Positions 13,721 to 26,829 of a DNA stretch of 64,000 nucleotides are shown piece after piece. Made by a program: the position numbers and the translations under genes. This DNA is from Perca fluviatilis (taxonomy: Eukaryota; Chordata; Actinopteri; Perciformes; Percidae), in assembly GCF_010015445.1 (NCBI RefSeq), contig NC_053114.1, positions 33,942,025 through 34,006,024 on the forward strand. The letters run 5' to 3'. The stretch's first letter is position 1; every line of letters begins with the position of its first letter. The notes below the pieces were generated by a model. That model was not told the DNA's origin. It searched no databases and was given only the letters and a program-made list of their open reading frames with translations.

Positions 13721-14255
13721 AGGAGAGGAAAATTATTTTTTGATCCTGTTTGAATTGAGTCATGGATTACAAATATGATGTTCGTCAATTTAAAAGATAA
13801 TCTTTCAACCGAAGAAAGTCTCAGTTAGCCGTGTGAAACCACTCAGTGAACTACATCTCTCGTCTCACACAATTTACGTCACCTAGCTTGATGCTCAACT
13901 TGCTCGCTAGATAGCTATCATCATCACAACACATGTAACGTTATCTTACCTGATGTGTTTTATCCAGTGAAGCAGATAAGCAAAAGAACAAGTAAGATCC
14001 TCTGCTCATTTGAATAACGTTACATCCCCGGTACAATACACACAGACATTGTAGCTTCAGCGAGATGTCATCCATGCGACTTTGAAATGTGTAGTCTTTC
14101 TAATTACGTATTTTCACAGCCTTATACTTCAACAGTTTAACAATAAACTGAGACTTTCTTGACTTGCGAAATTATTTATTAAACCAATGAACATCATATG
14201 TGTAATTCATGGCTCAATTCAAACGGGATCAAAAAATAATTTGTCTTTCCCCATT
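13721..14255. mobile_element. Non-autonomous DNA transposon with about 110-bp inverted repeats
   Basis: The arm at 13721-13830 matches the reverse complement of 14145-14255. Shared blocks are AAATTATTTTTTGATCC, GTTTGAATTGAG, ATGATGTTC and AAGAAAGTCTCAGTT. The spacer is about 310 bp. The outer limits and target duplication are unclear, so the true ends may lie further out, up to about 13690 and 14290. No coding capacity. Confidence 0.8.
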
Positions 14256-16555
14256 CACTACCGTTCATATTTTTTCCGAGTTAAGGTCCCTTGGCGGTCC
14301 ACCGGAAGGGGAGGGACTTTGCCTCTCTATACCAGCAGACGGCAGTAATCTATTTGTCATTCAAAAAGGGAAACCGGATAAAAACGTTGCTATGATACCC
14401 ACAACAAACAGCGTTTGCTTGAATCAGCAGTGGCAGAACAGAGCAGAAAAGAACAAAGCCTACGGCCCCTCTGCTTCAATACCCATCGGGAAGACAGTAG
14501 AAACCAGGAGATGGCTAACTGGTTAGCCAAACCCCCGGGCTGTCATCTGTTCTCTCTGCAAAGAATTCTCCCTGTGGGAGAGGAGGAACCAAACCCAAAT
14601 GGCCCGCTACTGGCTCGTTAGCTTACGTTAGCTTGCTAATTCCACCCACCCAACATGTTTTTATCCTACACTGGTTACAGAAAATTAGCCAAACAAAATT
14701 GTCACTCATGTGGCAATAGCAATGGGTTTTCCTATGATGTGTATGAATGAAACATTAAGTTGTTATATTTTACTAATTGCTAGTAAGCTAGCTTGCTTGC
14801 TAGGGGGCTAATTGTTTAGCGGTGCAGAGGGTGCAGAGAGAGAGAGAGGTCTATTACGGTCTTTATATTATATATCACGGTATAGGATAGCCTAATAGTT
14901 TGTTAACGTTAGTTTATTTTGTAATGTGTTGGTATGTAGAGATCTGTTAAAAGACATGTTATAACAAAATAAATATACCAACACAAGTAGTTATGTATAT
15001 CTCGTTGTACGTTTGCCATCTTATGGACATAAAAAATATATATAAAAATAGTTCATAATTCATCAATCATTTGAATCTGTGTGTTTTTTAGAAGGAACAT
15101 TCGAATGTCATTTTTGACCAGTTTTGACAGCTCTATGCGTATTGGATTGATCAGATGAGATGAATGGATGCCTTGTGAGGCCTCTCACAGTCGTTTGTTT
15201 GCTTTCCTCACTCTTGTTTTCAAGCCGAACAGCCTATCAGATGAATTGGCTGTTTAGCCAATGGCAGACGCTGGTTCAACCAAAACAAGGCAGACGAAGG
15301 CAGACGCGTGGCGACAGTGGGGGACACACCGCACAAACTAGGGCGCTCACTGTCGGCAACTTGGACCGACCGCCGGTGGTCGACTTGGCGTGTCAGGGCC
15401 TTTAAGTGGGTCTTTTTTCGGGGAGGACAGTTTCTTTATTATAGATCTGAGACTGCACCATTCTGCAAAGCTTGGTTAAGGCTGTTTTTGAAAAAAGAAT
15501 CGATAGGAAAGTGAAGAAAAAGAAGCCCCACTTTGTGAATTGATCATAAAATCACAATTGCAGATACTTTTATAACCCAACTTTGAACCCCCCTTTAAAA
15601 AAAACTTTTCTGTGAATAATTTAAAGACACTCCACTACTCCAGTTAGTAAAGGTGCAGTCAAGATAAACTCTTAGTAAAGGTTAGCTCATGTAACCTACC
15701 TCAAAACCGAACTTGCAAAGACAAAGGTAGAAGCAGGCAATCAATCAAAAAAGGAAAGAAGGAAATAAACAAAGAAAGAAAACAGATGTACTGTATACAT
15801 TGACCACAGAGAAACACTGCTCCATTATGCAGCTGTAGTCGTCTGTTGGCAGACAAAAGATAAAGGTGGAGAAAAACAGACAGAAAAGCAATACGTCCAA
15901 TGTTTTACCACCATAAAGCACTGATTTAAACCCACAGAACTTTACAATGTCGTGTTTTACCTGATAGGTTGAGTCATCCGTGGGTTGAGGGCTAAGTGTA
16001 TGATTTAATGATGGTGCTCTAGCGGAATATGCACACTACAGTGTGTTTGCTGATCCAATAACCAGCAGGGAAAGTTAATGACATGAAAGGAGCTGCTGTT
16101 TGTCAAACAGACTGAAACACATGATTGATTGATTGATAATCCAGGGAGCCTCAATGCCATGTCAGTCAATAATGTAATAGCATAGGCTATATCTGGAGTA
16201 TACTAAAGTGGTGCATGAATACAGTCAAAGAAATACTCAACAGCATGGTATTTAGCACGTATTAGTGGTGGGAGAAGTGTAGGGGTTGAAAAGGTGGCTG
16301 GTGGTGAAGAAACAAGTGGTTTACAATGTTACAAATGGCTGGTTAAAACTGATTAGAAAGCTCGGTCAAAAACATCCTCCCCCCTTACATATAGCTACCA
16401 CTGAGATGCTGTTGAGCAAGTGATCAAACCTAAAATGTCTCCAGTGGATTTGCTCTACAGCCAACATATGAGGGGACAATGAACACATGCACTTGGCAGT
16501 TTCCAAGTGTAGGATGTAAGGAATATTTAGCCGTATGAACTATTTTTATTCATGA
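14256..16555. other. Non-coding stretch with a GC-rich repeat-like segment
   Basis: About 15220-15400 is GC-rich, contains GGTGGTCGAC and a run of CAGACG motifs, and resembles a dispersed fish element, but I could not define its ends. About 14750-14830 has GCTAGCTTGC-type repeats and 14860-14880 a TA-rich patch. The two 80-105-codon ORFs show no domain. Confidence 0.4.
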
Positions 16556-17033
16556 AAAAGTATCTAAGTACATGTACTAATTTACAATATTCAGGTACTT
16601 TAGTATATTCATTTTATACTTTATAGTTTTACACTAGTTTTACTTCATTATATTTATTTGATAGATTAACAAATTAAGATTATCTACAAAACACATAAAC
16701 AACATATGATCATCTTAAAAAATATGATGCACTACACTGTGAATTACTGTTACCTACCAATGTTGTAACAGCATTTGAAGTTTAAATTTAGAACTTTATC
16801 AATCCCAGGGAAATTTAACATGTGACAGCAGCACAGAGATCTAACAAAAATTAGAAATTATTCATAAGAAATCTTAATACTTCTTACTTTGCTGGAAGTT
16901 GACATGTTTTGTCTTGTTTTTTAATCATGTAGCCATGTGAATTAAGGCTTTTACATGTTTTGCATGACAAAGCAGTGTGCCTTGAATTCATATTGTATTG
17001 CTTCTCTTGTTGTCACAGATATACAAATAACTG
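16556..17033 (+). repeat. Direct duplication, copy 1
   Basis: Aligns over its whole length with 18216-18803. Shared landmarks in order: AAGTACAT, CAGGTACTTTA, ACTTCATTA-ATTTATTTGA, AACATATGAT, AAAAATATGATGCA, CTTTGCTGGAAGTTGACATG, TCATGTAGCCATGTGA, GTGTGCCTTGAATTC and TTGTTGTCACAGATATAC. The front 250 bp also resembles a dispersed fish repeat (AAGTACTTTACTTGAGTA type). The back 230 bp I do not recognise from elsewhere. Confidence 0.9.
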
Positions 17034-18215
17034 ATATACAAATAAAACTTGTGTTCATGAAAAAGAGGATTAGAGCTCTACTTGAAGGAATTTAATTAAA
17101 TCTTGAAAACAGTCATGTGTGATATTTGTAAAAAAATAAAATTACACTGTAGCCGTACAGGTCACTAGCATTGTGTTTCCATCTGTAAAACAAACACATA
17201 TGTAACATGTCAATAAGAAATTAGCCTACACTTCTGTTAGTGGGGATTATTGGTTGTATTAACTTTTTGGGGATTCAGCCTCCTACACGGCACTGCTTTC
17301 CAAAAGTTTGAGCACTCAACATCAAACTTCATTACGCACTCTCACTGATTTACAAGGCAAGAAAGTAAAAATTATAAAGTAAAATAAAAGGAATTAAACG
17401 TCTGACTTGGTCACTCACTACAGCTTGTGGTTATCACTCTAGATAAAAACTACTTTGAGTTCTGTAATATTACATAATGTGTAAAATAATAAACGCAAAA
17501 GTTTCACAACTGTAAATAGGTCAATCAATAATTAAATTATTGCTTTCCTTCAAAACAATAATTTGTGACACGTGACATTTAGATATGAATATTTCTCACA
17601 TTTAGGGAAATTACAAGACAGACAAAGAGACAGAGAAAGAAAAGATGGCGAGTGGGAGAGAAGAGTTAGTGGGTGTGTTGCTGTTTGGCTCAGCTCCATG
17701 CTGAGACGCTGACATTAAATCATGCATTGTGCTTGGTTGCGTGCGTGTGTGCATAGGTGCACGTGTGCTTATTGATTGGCTTACACAGCTTTATAGCGCT
17801 CTGTTGTAAATGTCATGTTTTTACAGGCAACTGTTTGATATTAACCTGATTAAAGTATTTGCTTGCTAACACAGATTGCAAGCAGCAAATGGTTACAATC
17901 AGACGATTACTCAGCAATTAGGAACCAACTAAATGACTATATGGCTGTCTGATCAAGCAAAGTAAACAGAGTGTTTCCGTCCTCCCTCCCCATTGTCCTC
18001 CTTCTTCATCCCTTTCTGCGTGTCAGAGTAATTCACTGCTCTTAAAAAGGATGCCATCTTCAGCCCATCTATGTGTCTAATTCTGGACCTTATTCTTGCT
18101 TTTTGCACAGCATACATCTGAAACAGTGTATTATCCCAAAGTACAGACACAGATATTAAACACGATAGAGAAATGTCATAAACCTGAAGAAAACCGGTGT
18201 GCATTTGACACTGGT
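17034..18215. other. Spacer between the two duplicated copies
   Basis: Unique sequence. About 17690-17940 is of balanced composition and could be a conserved non-coding element. A short GTGCGTGTG tract lies near 17740. No exon is recognised. Confidence 0.4.
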
Positions 18216-18803
18216 TGAAAGTAACCAAGTACATACTTACAATAATTTACAATATCCAGGTACTTTACTTGAGTATATTCATTCTATACTTGTATACTTA
18301 CACTCCGCTAAATACAGAGGAAAATATTGTACTTTTTACTTCATTACATTTATTTGACTTAACAATTTAAGATTTTTGTCTGCTAAACACATATACAACA
18401 TATGATTATCCTAAAAAATATGATGCATTACGATGTGGACTACTGTAAACTACCAATATTGTAACAGTATTTGAAGGTTCAATTTAGATACAACTTTATA
18501 AATCCCAGATGGGATGGGAAAAACATGTGACAGCACCACAGAAGAGAACTAACAAAACAATTTGAATGTAATGAAATGTAATGAAATGAAATGAAACTAA
18601 GAAATTAGAAATCATTCATAAGATCTGGGTAAAATCTGAGTTCTTCTTACTTTGCTGGAAGTTGACATGTTTTGTCTTGTTTTGTTTTTTTAAATCATGT
18701 AGCCATGTGACTTAAGGCGTTTACAGTTTTTGCATGACAACGCAGTGTGCCTTGAATTCGTACTGTATTGCCTCTCTTGTTGTCACAGATATACAAATAA
18801 CTG
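18216..18803 (+). repeat. Direct duplication, copy 2
   Basis: Partner of 16556-17033, about 110 bp longer. Extra length includes a short expansion of TAATGAAATG-type units at about 18563-18596 and an inserted block near 18310-18325. Both copies lie in the same orientation with matching ends at ACAAATAACTG, which suggests a local duplication rather than two independent insertions. Confidence 0.9.
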
Positions 18804-19677
18804 CATAATAAGATCCTTCTTACGAGTGCTTGTTGAATAATTGTGTCTACAGACATGAGAACACACAGGACAATTGAATGCAATGGTCTTTTTTCCTTTT
18901 GCAGTGACCTGCCCACAATATGCTCAACTTACGTCTATGGTCAAAGCACAACACTCAATGTTGACAGTTTTAATTCAGGTTGTGGAGGTTATCACCTAAA
19001 ATTGCTGGTTTGAATCTCTTTTTAACTAAAAAGACCAGGAGGACGGACTGAGATACTGTATGCTGTATACTGTTTTGCTTCTGTTAAGAGAGACCATTAA
19101 GGTACATTTTATCAATAATTTACTCATGTCATGCAAAATCAAACTACCTCAAATATTTAATATTCTTTCCAATACAACTAATTTCTTGATCTTCATATTC
19201 TGTCTTTCTTCAGAAATATTCAAATAGTGCATCCAAATTACAATTCCCACATTTGGCTTTATTGTCTATGTTTACAGTATATGATATTCCTTATGGACAG
19301 GTTTGAATGAAACTGTGCCCCCTCAAATGTTTGGTGCACTACATCCCTGAAGGCATTTATCCCCCATCTAATGTGGCTGAGCTGCTCAGCGACTCTGTAA
19401 GACTCATTGATTTTGTTTCACAGATGTGTCGATGGATGTGTGAATATAAAGTAGGAGTAGCACTGAGAAATGATTGAATCATTTTGTAACCGCTCATGAT
19501 TATATTTTGTGAAACATATTTCTGTACCACAGCATTGCACTGACCCAAAGTGTCCCTGATGATAACTTTGGCTTTAATGTAAGTTTCAGAGTACATGCCT
19601 TTTACCTTGCTGCTGTTTGACTCAGCTGTGGACTTACAGCTACACTTAGTGGCCAGACTGCACAATGGCATCAACAA
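18804..19677. other. Non-coding stretch, nothing recognised
   Basis: AT-rich sequence. The 106-codon minus-strand ORF at 19357-19677 has no recognisable domain. Confidence 0.4.
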
Positions 19678-19688
19678 GAGAGAGCCGA

Positions 19689-19784
<96 letters not shown>

Positions 19785-19798
19785 AAAAGAGAGAGAGT
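19678..19798. repeat. Compound (GA)n-(GT)n-(GA)n microsatellite
   Basis: An imperfect GA tract, a perfect GT block at about 19749-19772 and a second GA block. The Leu-Ser and Thr-His minus-strand ORFs across it are artefacts. Confidence 0.95.
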
Positions 19799-19984
19799 GT
19801 TTTTGAAAGAAAAATTGTCTCTGTTGGGGAAACAGATTTTCTGATGACATGGATTTTGAGGCATTATCAAACATCTACTGTTCAGTATAGTACTATAGTA
19901 AAGAGAGACTATAATTTATGAAGGTATTACTAAGCCATTTCAAAAAGAAATAAAATAAAATTCCCCACACACTTTTCACCTCTG

Positions 19985-20110
19985 CATTTAGTTTATTTTT
20001 CGATGTTTCGGTACCAAGGACCTTTTTCAAGACACATCATAGTAAAGTGACATGCATGAAGTGCATAGTGCTTAAATACAACTACAATACAAATCATGAT
20101 CACATGATGA
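19985..20110 (-). repeat. Possible retroelement 3' tail
   Basis: Read on the minus strand it contains CTTGAAAAAGGTCCTTGGT, CGAAACATCG and then AATAAAC. This phrase resembles retroelement tails in fish that read 'GAAGGTCC-CCGAAACGTCG-AATAAA'. No target duplication or coding sequence is seen, so the call is tentative. Confidence 0.35.
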
Positions 20111-21301
20111 TCTACAGCTGTTTTAGAGGTGTGTCCATGATCACACACACTGGGAGAAACTTAAAAAACAAATCCCCTCTGATAAAAAGTCAATGATACT
20201 TACAAAAGACATAACTCAGGTATATAATACATAACTGCCTTTGACTTCCCAAAAAGTGTTCTCTTGTTTCTCTGTATCTGTCAGCAAACATGCAAAGAAC
20301 ATCAGCGGACGTATTACTAAGCCATACAAATGTCTGCTATAGTGTTTAATGATTACGTTGATGTATGTGAGTATGCAGGAGTTTGCATCAATAGTTGTGC
20401 ACTGTTCTGTCTGGTGCATTGATGCACTCAATTCAGTTAAATTTTCACAATATTCACAAGTAATCAATATGTATAAAGAAACAACGACAAAACAGTTAAA
20501 AGGCTTAAATGTCCCAAGAAAGGATACGATAATGCAAAAACAAGCAACTCTACCTGGTACCCTGACCTCTAGAGTAAGAAACCTTTAAAGCAGTACTAAA
20601 GCAGATGAGTAAAAATATTATGTACTGACTCACATATAGGCTATATGCCCTTTTTGAAAAGTACGTGACTTTTTAGTTGAAGAGCAGAACACGCTCTCTC
20701 TCTTTTAATTAAATGCCAGCCTCAGCAGGAGTGTGCTGCTGGAGGTGCCTCCCTCCCTCAGGTCCTTCTCATTTCTTTTTTTATCATGTAAGTTGCACTC
20801 CTACTTCTCAAAATGCCTGTTAATAGCCGATTATAAAAATGTAGGCTGTAGACCTACTGGTACATGTAGCATCAAAACTGCGTGAACTATTGTAACTTTA
20901 TTTTAGCTAATTTATTTGATTAATGCAAGGGCAGTGCAATTGGAGTTCATGGAGTGCTGGAAGTGCTCTCTGAAAAAACCTGTCCTGTGTTTTCAAAGCT
21001 AAGATTTCAATTTTCAGATTATCATATTTTACCTTATCTTATTTTTCACGACACTTATGTAAAAAAAGCCCTACCTGAAAAACTGTGGTACTGTTATTTA
21101 TAAATAAAATACAATTCTGGATTAATGTATGACATAAAAAATATCCACCGTTGCTGTTGTTATTTATCATACTAATTGTAGGGTGTTAAAGGCCTAAATA
21201 ACATGATCACAATCTAGACATTTAGTAATGCAGTGAATGGCTATGTTGAACATTTCATCTTTGCCTCATAGGCACTGACATAAAGTGCACTTGAGTAATT
21301 G

Positions 21302-21303
<2 letters not shown>
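20111..21303. other. Non-coding stretch, nothing recognised
   Basis: AT-rich sequence between a possible retroelement tail and a TG tract. No feature is supported. Confidence 0.4.

Positions 21304-21356
<53 letters not shown>
21304..21356. repeat. (TG)n microsatellite
   Basis: About 26 perfect TG units. Confidence 0.97.
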
Positions 21357-21359
<3 letters not shown>

Positions 21360-22518
21360 TATCTTGCCTGAGACTGCCTTGTCTTCAAGTGTGCACCTTG
21401 CCTGTATGTTGAGGACTCCCTGGGAATGGATCCCTGATGGTTTTGCGAATATACATGGCTCTCTGCATGCATGATTAATTTCTTGTGCAAATGTCAGCGT
21501 ATATGAGATTAGAATGTAAATGCAACTGTATGCCTGCAGCGTGTATAGCCAAGGTGTACCTTCTAACTTTACTCTGCTCTTGCACAGGATTGATTAATCT
21601 AGGCCTATGTCTATAGATCGCATTAAAGAAGAAGTATGCAAAAATATTGCAGAGAACAAAGCATTTTAGTTGATGATCTGTTTATGCTATGACAATTGTT
21701 ATTCAGTATATTGGGCTGTGAGTGTAGGTTTTCTTGTAAAACTCAAAAGACAAAGATAATTTTAGGTTATTTGCTGTTTTTAGGGTTGTTTTAGCCTGCA
21801 AATGATTGTTCAGGGCAAAACTGCTAAATTAACAAGTTGATAGTTTGCTCCAGGATAGGTACCCTGGCATCTGACTTAAAAATGACTGATATTAGTAATT
21901 GTCAAGCCACTCAGACCTCTGCTGCTGGTATGAAAAAGGTTTTACTCAGCAGCTCCTTCGTTTCAGTGTTTATAGCAACATGCAAGTTACCATATAAGAG
22001 GAAGTACACTAAGCAACACACAGCAGTAAGCAGTATGTTAGTGCCACCTACGGTTGTCATGAGGAAACACAGCAAAACAGTAAAATAATACCTTCAGAAT
22101 GGCGTGTCCAGACAACAGTTGATATTTGTTTTGTTGGGGTTTTGCAAGTGTAGTGCGTATTATGAGTAATGGCTGAATTATAAATATCATGAGTGCTTTT
22201 TTATAATGAATAATAAGGTGGTACTGCAGTGATACCCTAAGGGAAAAAATTCTTATCACTCCCAACCAGGGAGATCAGAGTGCAGGGTAAGCTGCTAAAG
22301 ATATTGAAGCCCACCCTCTATCCCCAGTCACTAGATCTCTAGATAAATGCCTCTGAGGACGGTGTCATTAACCATTTACAGTAACCCCTCTACTGTACTA
22401 ATGAGACAAATACAAGGGGGACATTTACTATGTTTTAGTTTTATGTTTGTGGTGGTCTTGTATTACTTTTTTTGCCATTGTTATTTGCTTGTTCATTTTA
22501 CTGTTATCATGTCTTATT
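21357..22518. other. Non-coding stretch; last part may be LINE tail
   Basis: Mostly unrecognised. The last 60 bases (ACTGTTATCATGTCTTATTTT) read into the sequence after the element at 22523-22941 (ACATTTTCTCTTGAGAAGCACTTTG), so a LINE 3' region may have been split by that element. Confidence 0.4.
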
Positions 22519-22522
22519 TTAA

Positions 22523-22941
22523 AGGTCCCATGGCATGAAAATTTCACTTTATGAGGTTTTTTAACATTAATATGCATTCCCCCAGCCTGTCTATGGTCCC
22601 CAATTGGCTAGAAATGGCGATAGATGTAAACCGAGCCCTGGGTATCCTATTCTGCCTTTGAGAAAATGAAAGCTCAGATGAGCCATTCTGGAATGTTGCT
22701 TGTTATGAGGTCATAACAAGCAAGGTTACCTCCCCTTTCTCTGCCTTGCCCCGCCCTCTCTCCTCCTCAATAGCTAGAGACACAAAAATGGCACATCCTA
22801 AGGAAAGCTCATTGTGGGACTGGCTCTAGTGGCTGTAATTCTGCACCAAGGCTGAATTTCGGGAAAGAGACTTCAGATACAGTATTAGGGGACCACTAAG
22901 GTCTATATAAAAGCATCCAAAGAGCACCATGTCATGGGACC
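22523..22941. mobile_element. TTAA-flanked MITE, copy 1 (AGGTCCCATGGCATG family)
   Basis: Left end AGGTCCCATGGCATG and, reverse-complemented, right end AGGTCCCATGACATG. TTAA lies immediately outside both ends (22519-22522 and 22942-22945). A perfect hairpin sits in the middle: arms 22696-22708 and 22711-22723 with a 2-base loop. The 3' part has one copy of a 46-bp module (AGACTTCAGATACAGTATTA onward) that is amplified five-fold in the second copy of this family at 44396-45543. The TTAA flanks point to a piggyBac-type non-autonomous element. Confidence 0.88.
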
Positions 22942-22945
22942 TTTA

Positions 22946-22999
22946 AAACATTTTCTCTTGAGAAGCACTTTGTAAAAGGTGCTATATTAAATAAACAAA

Positions 23000-23030
<31 letters not shown>

Positions 23031-23036
23031 TATATT
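22946..23036 (+). repeat. L2/CR1-like LINE 3' tail with (ATT)n
   Basis: GAAGCACTTTGTAAAAGGTG then CTATATTAAATAAAC followed by (ATT)n (22999-23033) is the characteristic end of L2/CR1-type LINEs in fish. Only the tail is present. Confidence 0.7.
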
Positions 23037-25902
23037 TGAAGCTATGTTTACCTCCGAAGCGGTGGCCTTGCTGCAGTAGCATTTGCGTAATTGCTGGAGG
23101 AGCTCAAAGGAAAGTGCAACACTGGTTATTATACTGCACAACCAAGCACTCTCTCCACTGGATATAATGACCAAAAGTAATACTGGTCATGAAGAGATGT
23201 TCTGTCTGCTGCTGTATTTGAACTGCAAATGTACTTGCAAGTGTTTCAGTACTACATTCTTTTTTTATGTCTTTTCATAATTTGAAATTTAATTGGATTG
23301 CAACAATTAACAGTTTCCAAAGATTTTTCTGTAATTAAAGGAACACATCATTAGGTATGTCCTGTGTTTTTGTCTCCATGAGCTGCTTTCTTATTGCAAA
23401 CTGCTCTGGGCAATTATCGTAAATGTAAATATAAAATGTGCCACAGATTGTGTTTATCTGCTAGAATTGGGATAGGTATGCCTTTATAGGAATGTGAAGG
23501 CAGAAAGAACCATTGTAATCACGCATTGAGAGCCGGGGGTGGGAAAGAATGCTTGCTAATGAACCATGATGATGTATGAGGAAAGTAATCTATTTAGATG
23601 AGAAGAAGCTGCATTACAACAGGTCTGTCGATGATGGTGTAAGTGCAATGTGAGGCACAGGATAGAGAGAAAAACAAGCAATAGTAAAGCAAATCTAGAC
23701 ATCCTTTTTTTAATTATTTCATTTCTTCTTACTGTTGCCATGTCATTCCCTTTAGGATGGGTTAGAAGTGTGATCATGGCAAATTGTAGCAATTTATGAT
23801 GTTATGTACTTGATAATACACACAAGGCTAATCAATAATTTATGAAATTCAAATCAGCATGAAGAAGCAATAGTAGCATCACTAGAAAGCTATTCAAATG
23901 TTCAATCACCTCACCATCCCATTCTATGGCCTATTTACTGATTAATACATTTATTTTATCTTTTGCTATTTTTAAGATACACAAATGTTTTCAAATTTAG
24001 CATGAAATATACTAGGAAACCAGCTCTGTACTATGTAAACAATGTGGTTTCTATGAGCAATGGCATCTTTGGAAGGCAATAGAATAGTCCCAAGTATTTA
24101 TTATGCTGACCGTGACCAGAATCTGCAAGATATTGTGTAAAAAAAGACCACATTTGTGATTCAACTGAAATACTGTCCTCCTTGTCCACCAGAGGGCAAT
24201 ATTACCCTGTCCACTTCATTCTGCCCACCACTGCTCGGGGCGTTTTCCCAGGCCAGGGTGCTTATAGTACAGGCCGGGTGCTGGGTGCTGGGTGCATAAC
24301 AGCTCAAGGTATTGTCTTTGTAAACTGTAAACTCCCTCCCACTCCTGACACACTGGAAGATCAGGAAGCAGCTCTGTCTTACACTCCTCATCACACTGCT
24401 GGGTCTTATAGTGATGCATATTTGTGTGTACAACTCTTAAAATCGCCTTGCCTAAACTGTGATGATGGGAGTCGATGATGATGTACAATAAATGATGGTG
24501 GTGGTGCTTAAACTGCATTTTTGCAAGATTGGAGATGGGTGATATTTTACACTAGTTATTTTTTACAATGTTTTTTTTTTTTTATTAAATTTGCATCAAT
24601 AAGTCACATGACTATCATGATGCAAGGAGATTTTGGAATACAAAAGGTTTTGTATTGCGACAGCCAGTAGGTGTTTTTATAATGAACTTGTACAATTTAG
24701 GCAGAAAGTTAGAGCAATACATTATGTCTTCTACACTCTCTCTGTTGTTACATTTGGACCTGTATTGCAGAGTATATTTCAAGCTAAATAAGAGAAAACA
24801 GCGTGATGCTTTCTCCACCAGCTGACTGGATCCCCACTAGGGCACAATGGCTCTGCCTGTTTGTATTTCTTGACCTTATCCTCAGCCTGATCCTGCAGGG
24901 ACACAGGAGAGCCCTGCCTTTTGGGCTGAGACGATGTCTCTCCAAATAAATCCGATAGAGCACAGGCACCTGCTGAGTCCGTATTTCTTTCCTTGCAGCG
25001 CAGGGATTTGGAAGCACCACTGTGTGTTTCTTGCTCTGTCCTATTTTTTTGTGAATGAATTTTAAAAAGTTAAAATGAAATTATTAATACAGTTTTAAAC
25101 ATGCTATTCCCTGTAACCTTGCCCACATATTGCCTTATACGTATGTGTAAACATATTACTTAATTTTCAGTGCACACGATGAGATAAAGGATGTATTGAC
25201 AACACAGGCCAGCCCTCACAAACATTTTCCGTTTCCGTTTCACAGAATTCATCCTTGTCTGAGAAACATTCAGCCCCTCTGCTAAAGAGAGAAAGAGAAA
25301 AACAAGTGAATCCACTGAGAGGCTTTATAGTCTTTCAGCTCAATGCGTTGTATGTGTATTTTGTGAAATGTTGGGTTGTTTTCTCAAACGTAGTTGTGTT
25401 TTCTAGAATTCCTGTTGCGTTTTCTGAAATGTCGTGTTTTGACCCTCAGGGTCACCATACATCAGCAGTCTAAATCAGTTCCCTCAATCCCTCATATTTC
25501 CATCAGTGAGAAAATAACTAAGCAACTTTTTGGCAGTATTCACAATATATTCCCTTCACAAAAGAGTATTATCTAACCATAACTTTCACTTCTCAGCAGC
25601 AGCAGCGCCTATTTTCCCGTTAAAAGAAACACGTGGCTAATAGACCACCAACATTTATACTGTGAGGTACTTTTCAGAGAGAATGTAAAACTACATCCTT
25701 TCTTGCTGTCCAAAATGTGTGTGAACAGCTGGAAAGAGAATTTGTTTACAGGAGTGTATTTATTTTATCTGCTACATGTTTTTTTCACCTGGTTATGTAT
25801 GTTGTGCCCTAAATAAACTGGGGAAATAGTGGGGGGAGGCGAGGTTGGCGAGAGGGTGGTAATATTCCACCTACTGGATCCCCTAGGCATTACCAACAGA
25901 TC
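23037..25902. other. Non-coding stretch, nothing recognised
   Basis: AT-rich. Contains a T-run at 24571-24583 and a short GGGTGCT triplication near 24278-24294. ORFs of 90-100 codons at 24161-24518 overlap in three frames with no domain. Confidence 0.4.
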
Positions 25903-25912
25903 ACCGCATGAT

Positions 25913-26819
25913 TAGTCTCGCATTGCCAGACCTCTCCACAGTGCTGCGGAGAAAGGTCTGGCTAGTCCACACAGCATTCCGGAATAGGAGAAAAACATGC
26001 ATTGGTTTATTGGCATTTCTTTGAACCAATCACAATCGTCTTTGGCAGCGCTAAGCGCTGGACGCAATAATGGTACCTCTGCAAAATAGCCTTGGGAAGA
26101 AACTTGTTATGGTGGAACATGTGCTTGTTCAAAAATGAAGCATAGCGTAAGTTCTGGCAGGTCACGGAGTCAAGCTCGGCTATTATCTCAGCTCATAGCT
26201 AACAGTTCCTAAACCAGCATACCAGCTGATGGCTCAGCTGATTCCATCTTTTGATTGGATTTCCAAATAGCGCACTCTATTTAAACTGCTTTTCCCAGCC
26301 TACCTTGCTGCATCTCTTGCAACCCACCTCCACCCAAGCTCCTCCTTTTAAATTCATGTTGTCTGACTTAATCAATGTCGTGTCTCTCTGTCATTGATGC
26401 TGCTCTGTTCTGTACCCTATGGGGATCCTGCACTGCTGCTCTCCCCGTTTAAGGCTTTTCATGTATGCACATGGAAGGGCAGGGAGGTGTGCTCTCTTTG
26501 CCCCAGAAAAGAGCCATACCGCCAAATACAAATTGCAGATGAATGACTCTATTTTGACAAAGTGGTCCTGACTGAACTTGTTTTAGTTGTGCAACAGAAA
26601 ACTCTTGATTGGATAGATAGTCTAGTTAGCTGTCTGGATTTACCCTGCAGAGATCTGAGGAACAGGTAACCATAGTCCTCATAAATCCACCGGAGTTTAG
26701 AATGGCAACACAAAGAAAGCAGAAGGTGAGGGACATCCAGACGAAAATGAGGGACATCTGGCGGATCTTCCGGGGACACCGGAGCAATCCCCTAAATGAA
26801 TCGTCGTCGATATAGACTA
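25913..26819. mobile_element. 907-bp non-autonomous DNA transposon with 9-bp target duplication
   Basis: Ends are TAGTCT and AGACTA, a 6-bp inverted repeat. The direct repeat CCGCATGAT lies directly outside (25904-25912 and 26820-26828); the identity extends to ACCGCATGATTA if element ends are counted. The left part (CGCATTGCCAGACCTCTCC, then TCTGGCTAGTCCACACAGCA) and the right part (TCCGGGGACACCGGAGCAAT) are sequences I recognise as common in teleosts. No transposase. An 8-9-bp duplication would fit the hAT or P superfamily. A fragment of the same right end lies near 34664-34737. Confidence 0.85.
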
Positions 26820-26829
26820 CCGCATGATT

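Noticed and set aside
24161..24518. Three overlapping ORFs of 90-100 codons
   Set aside because: They overlap on both strands with no domain, and the His-rich end comes from a short GATGGTGGTGGTG repeat.
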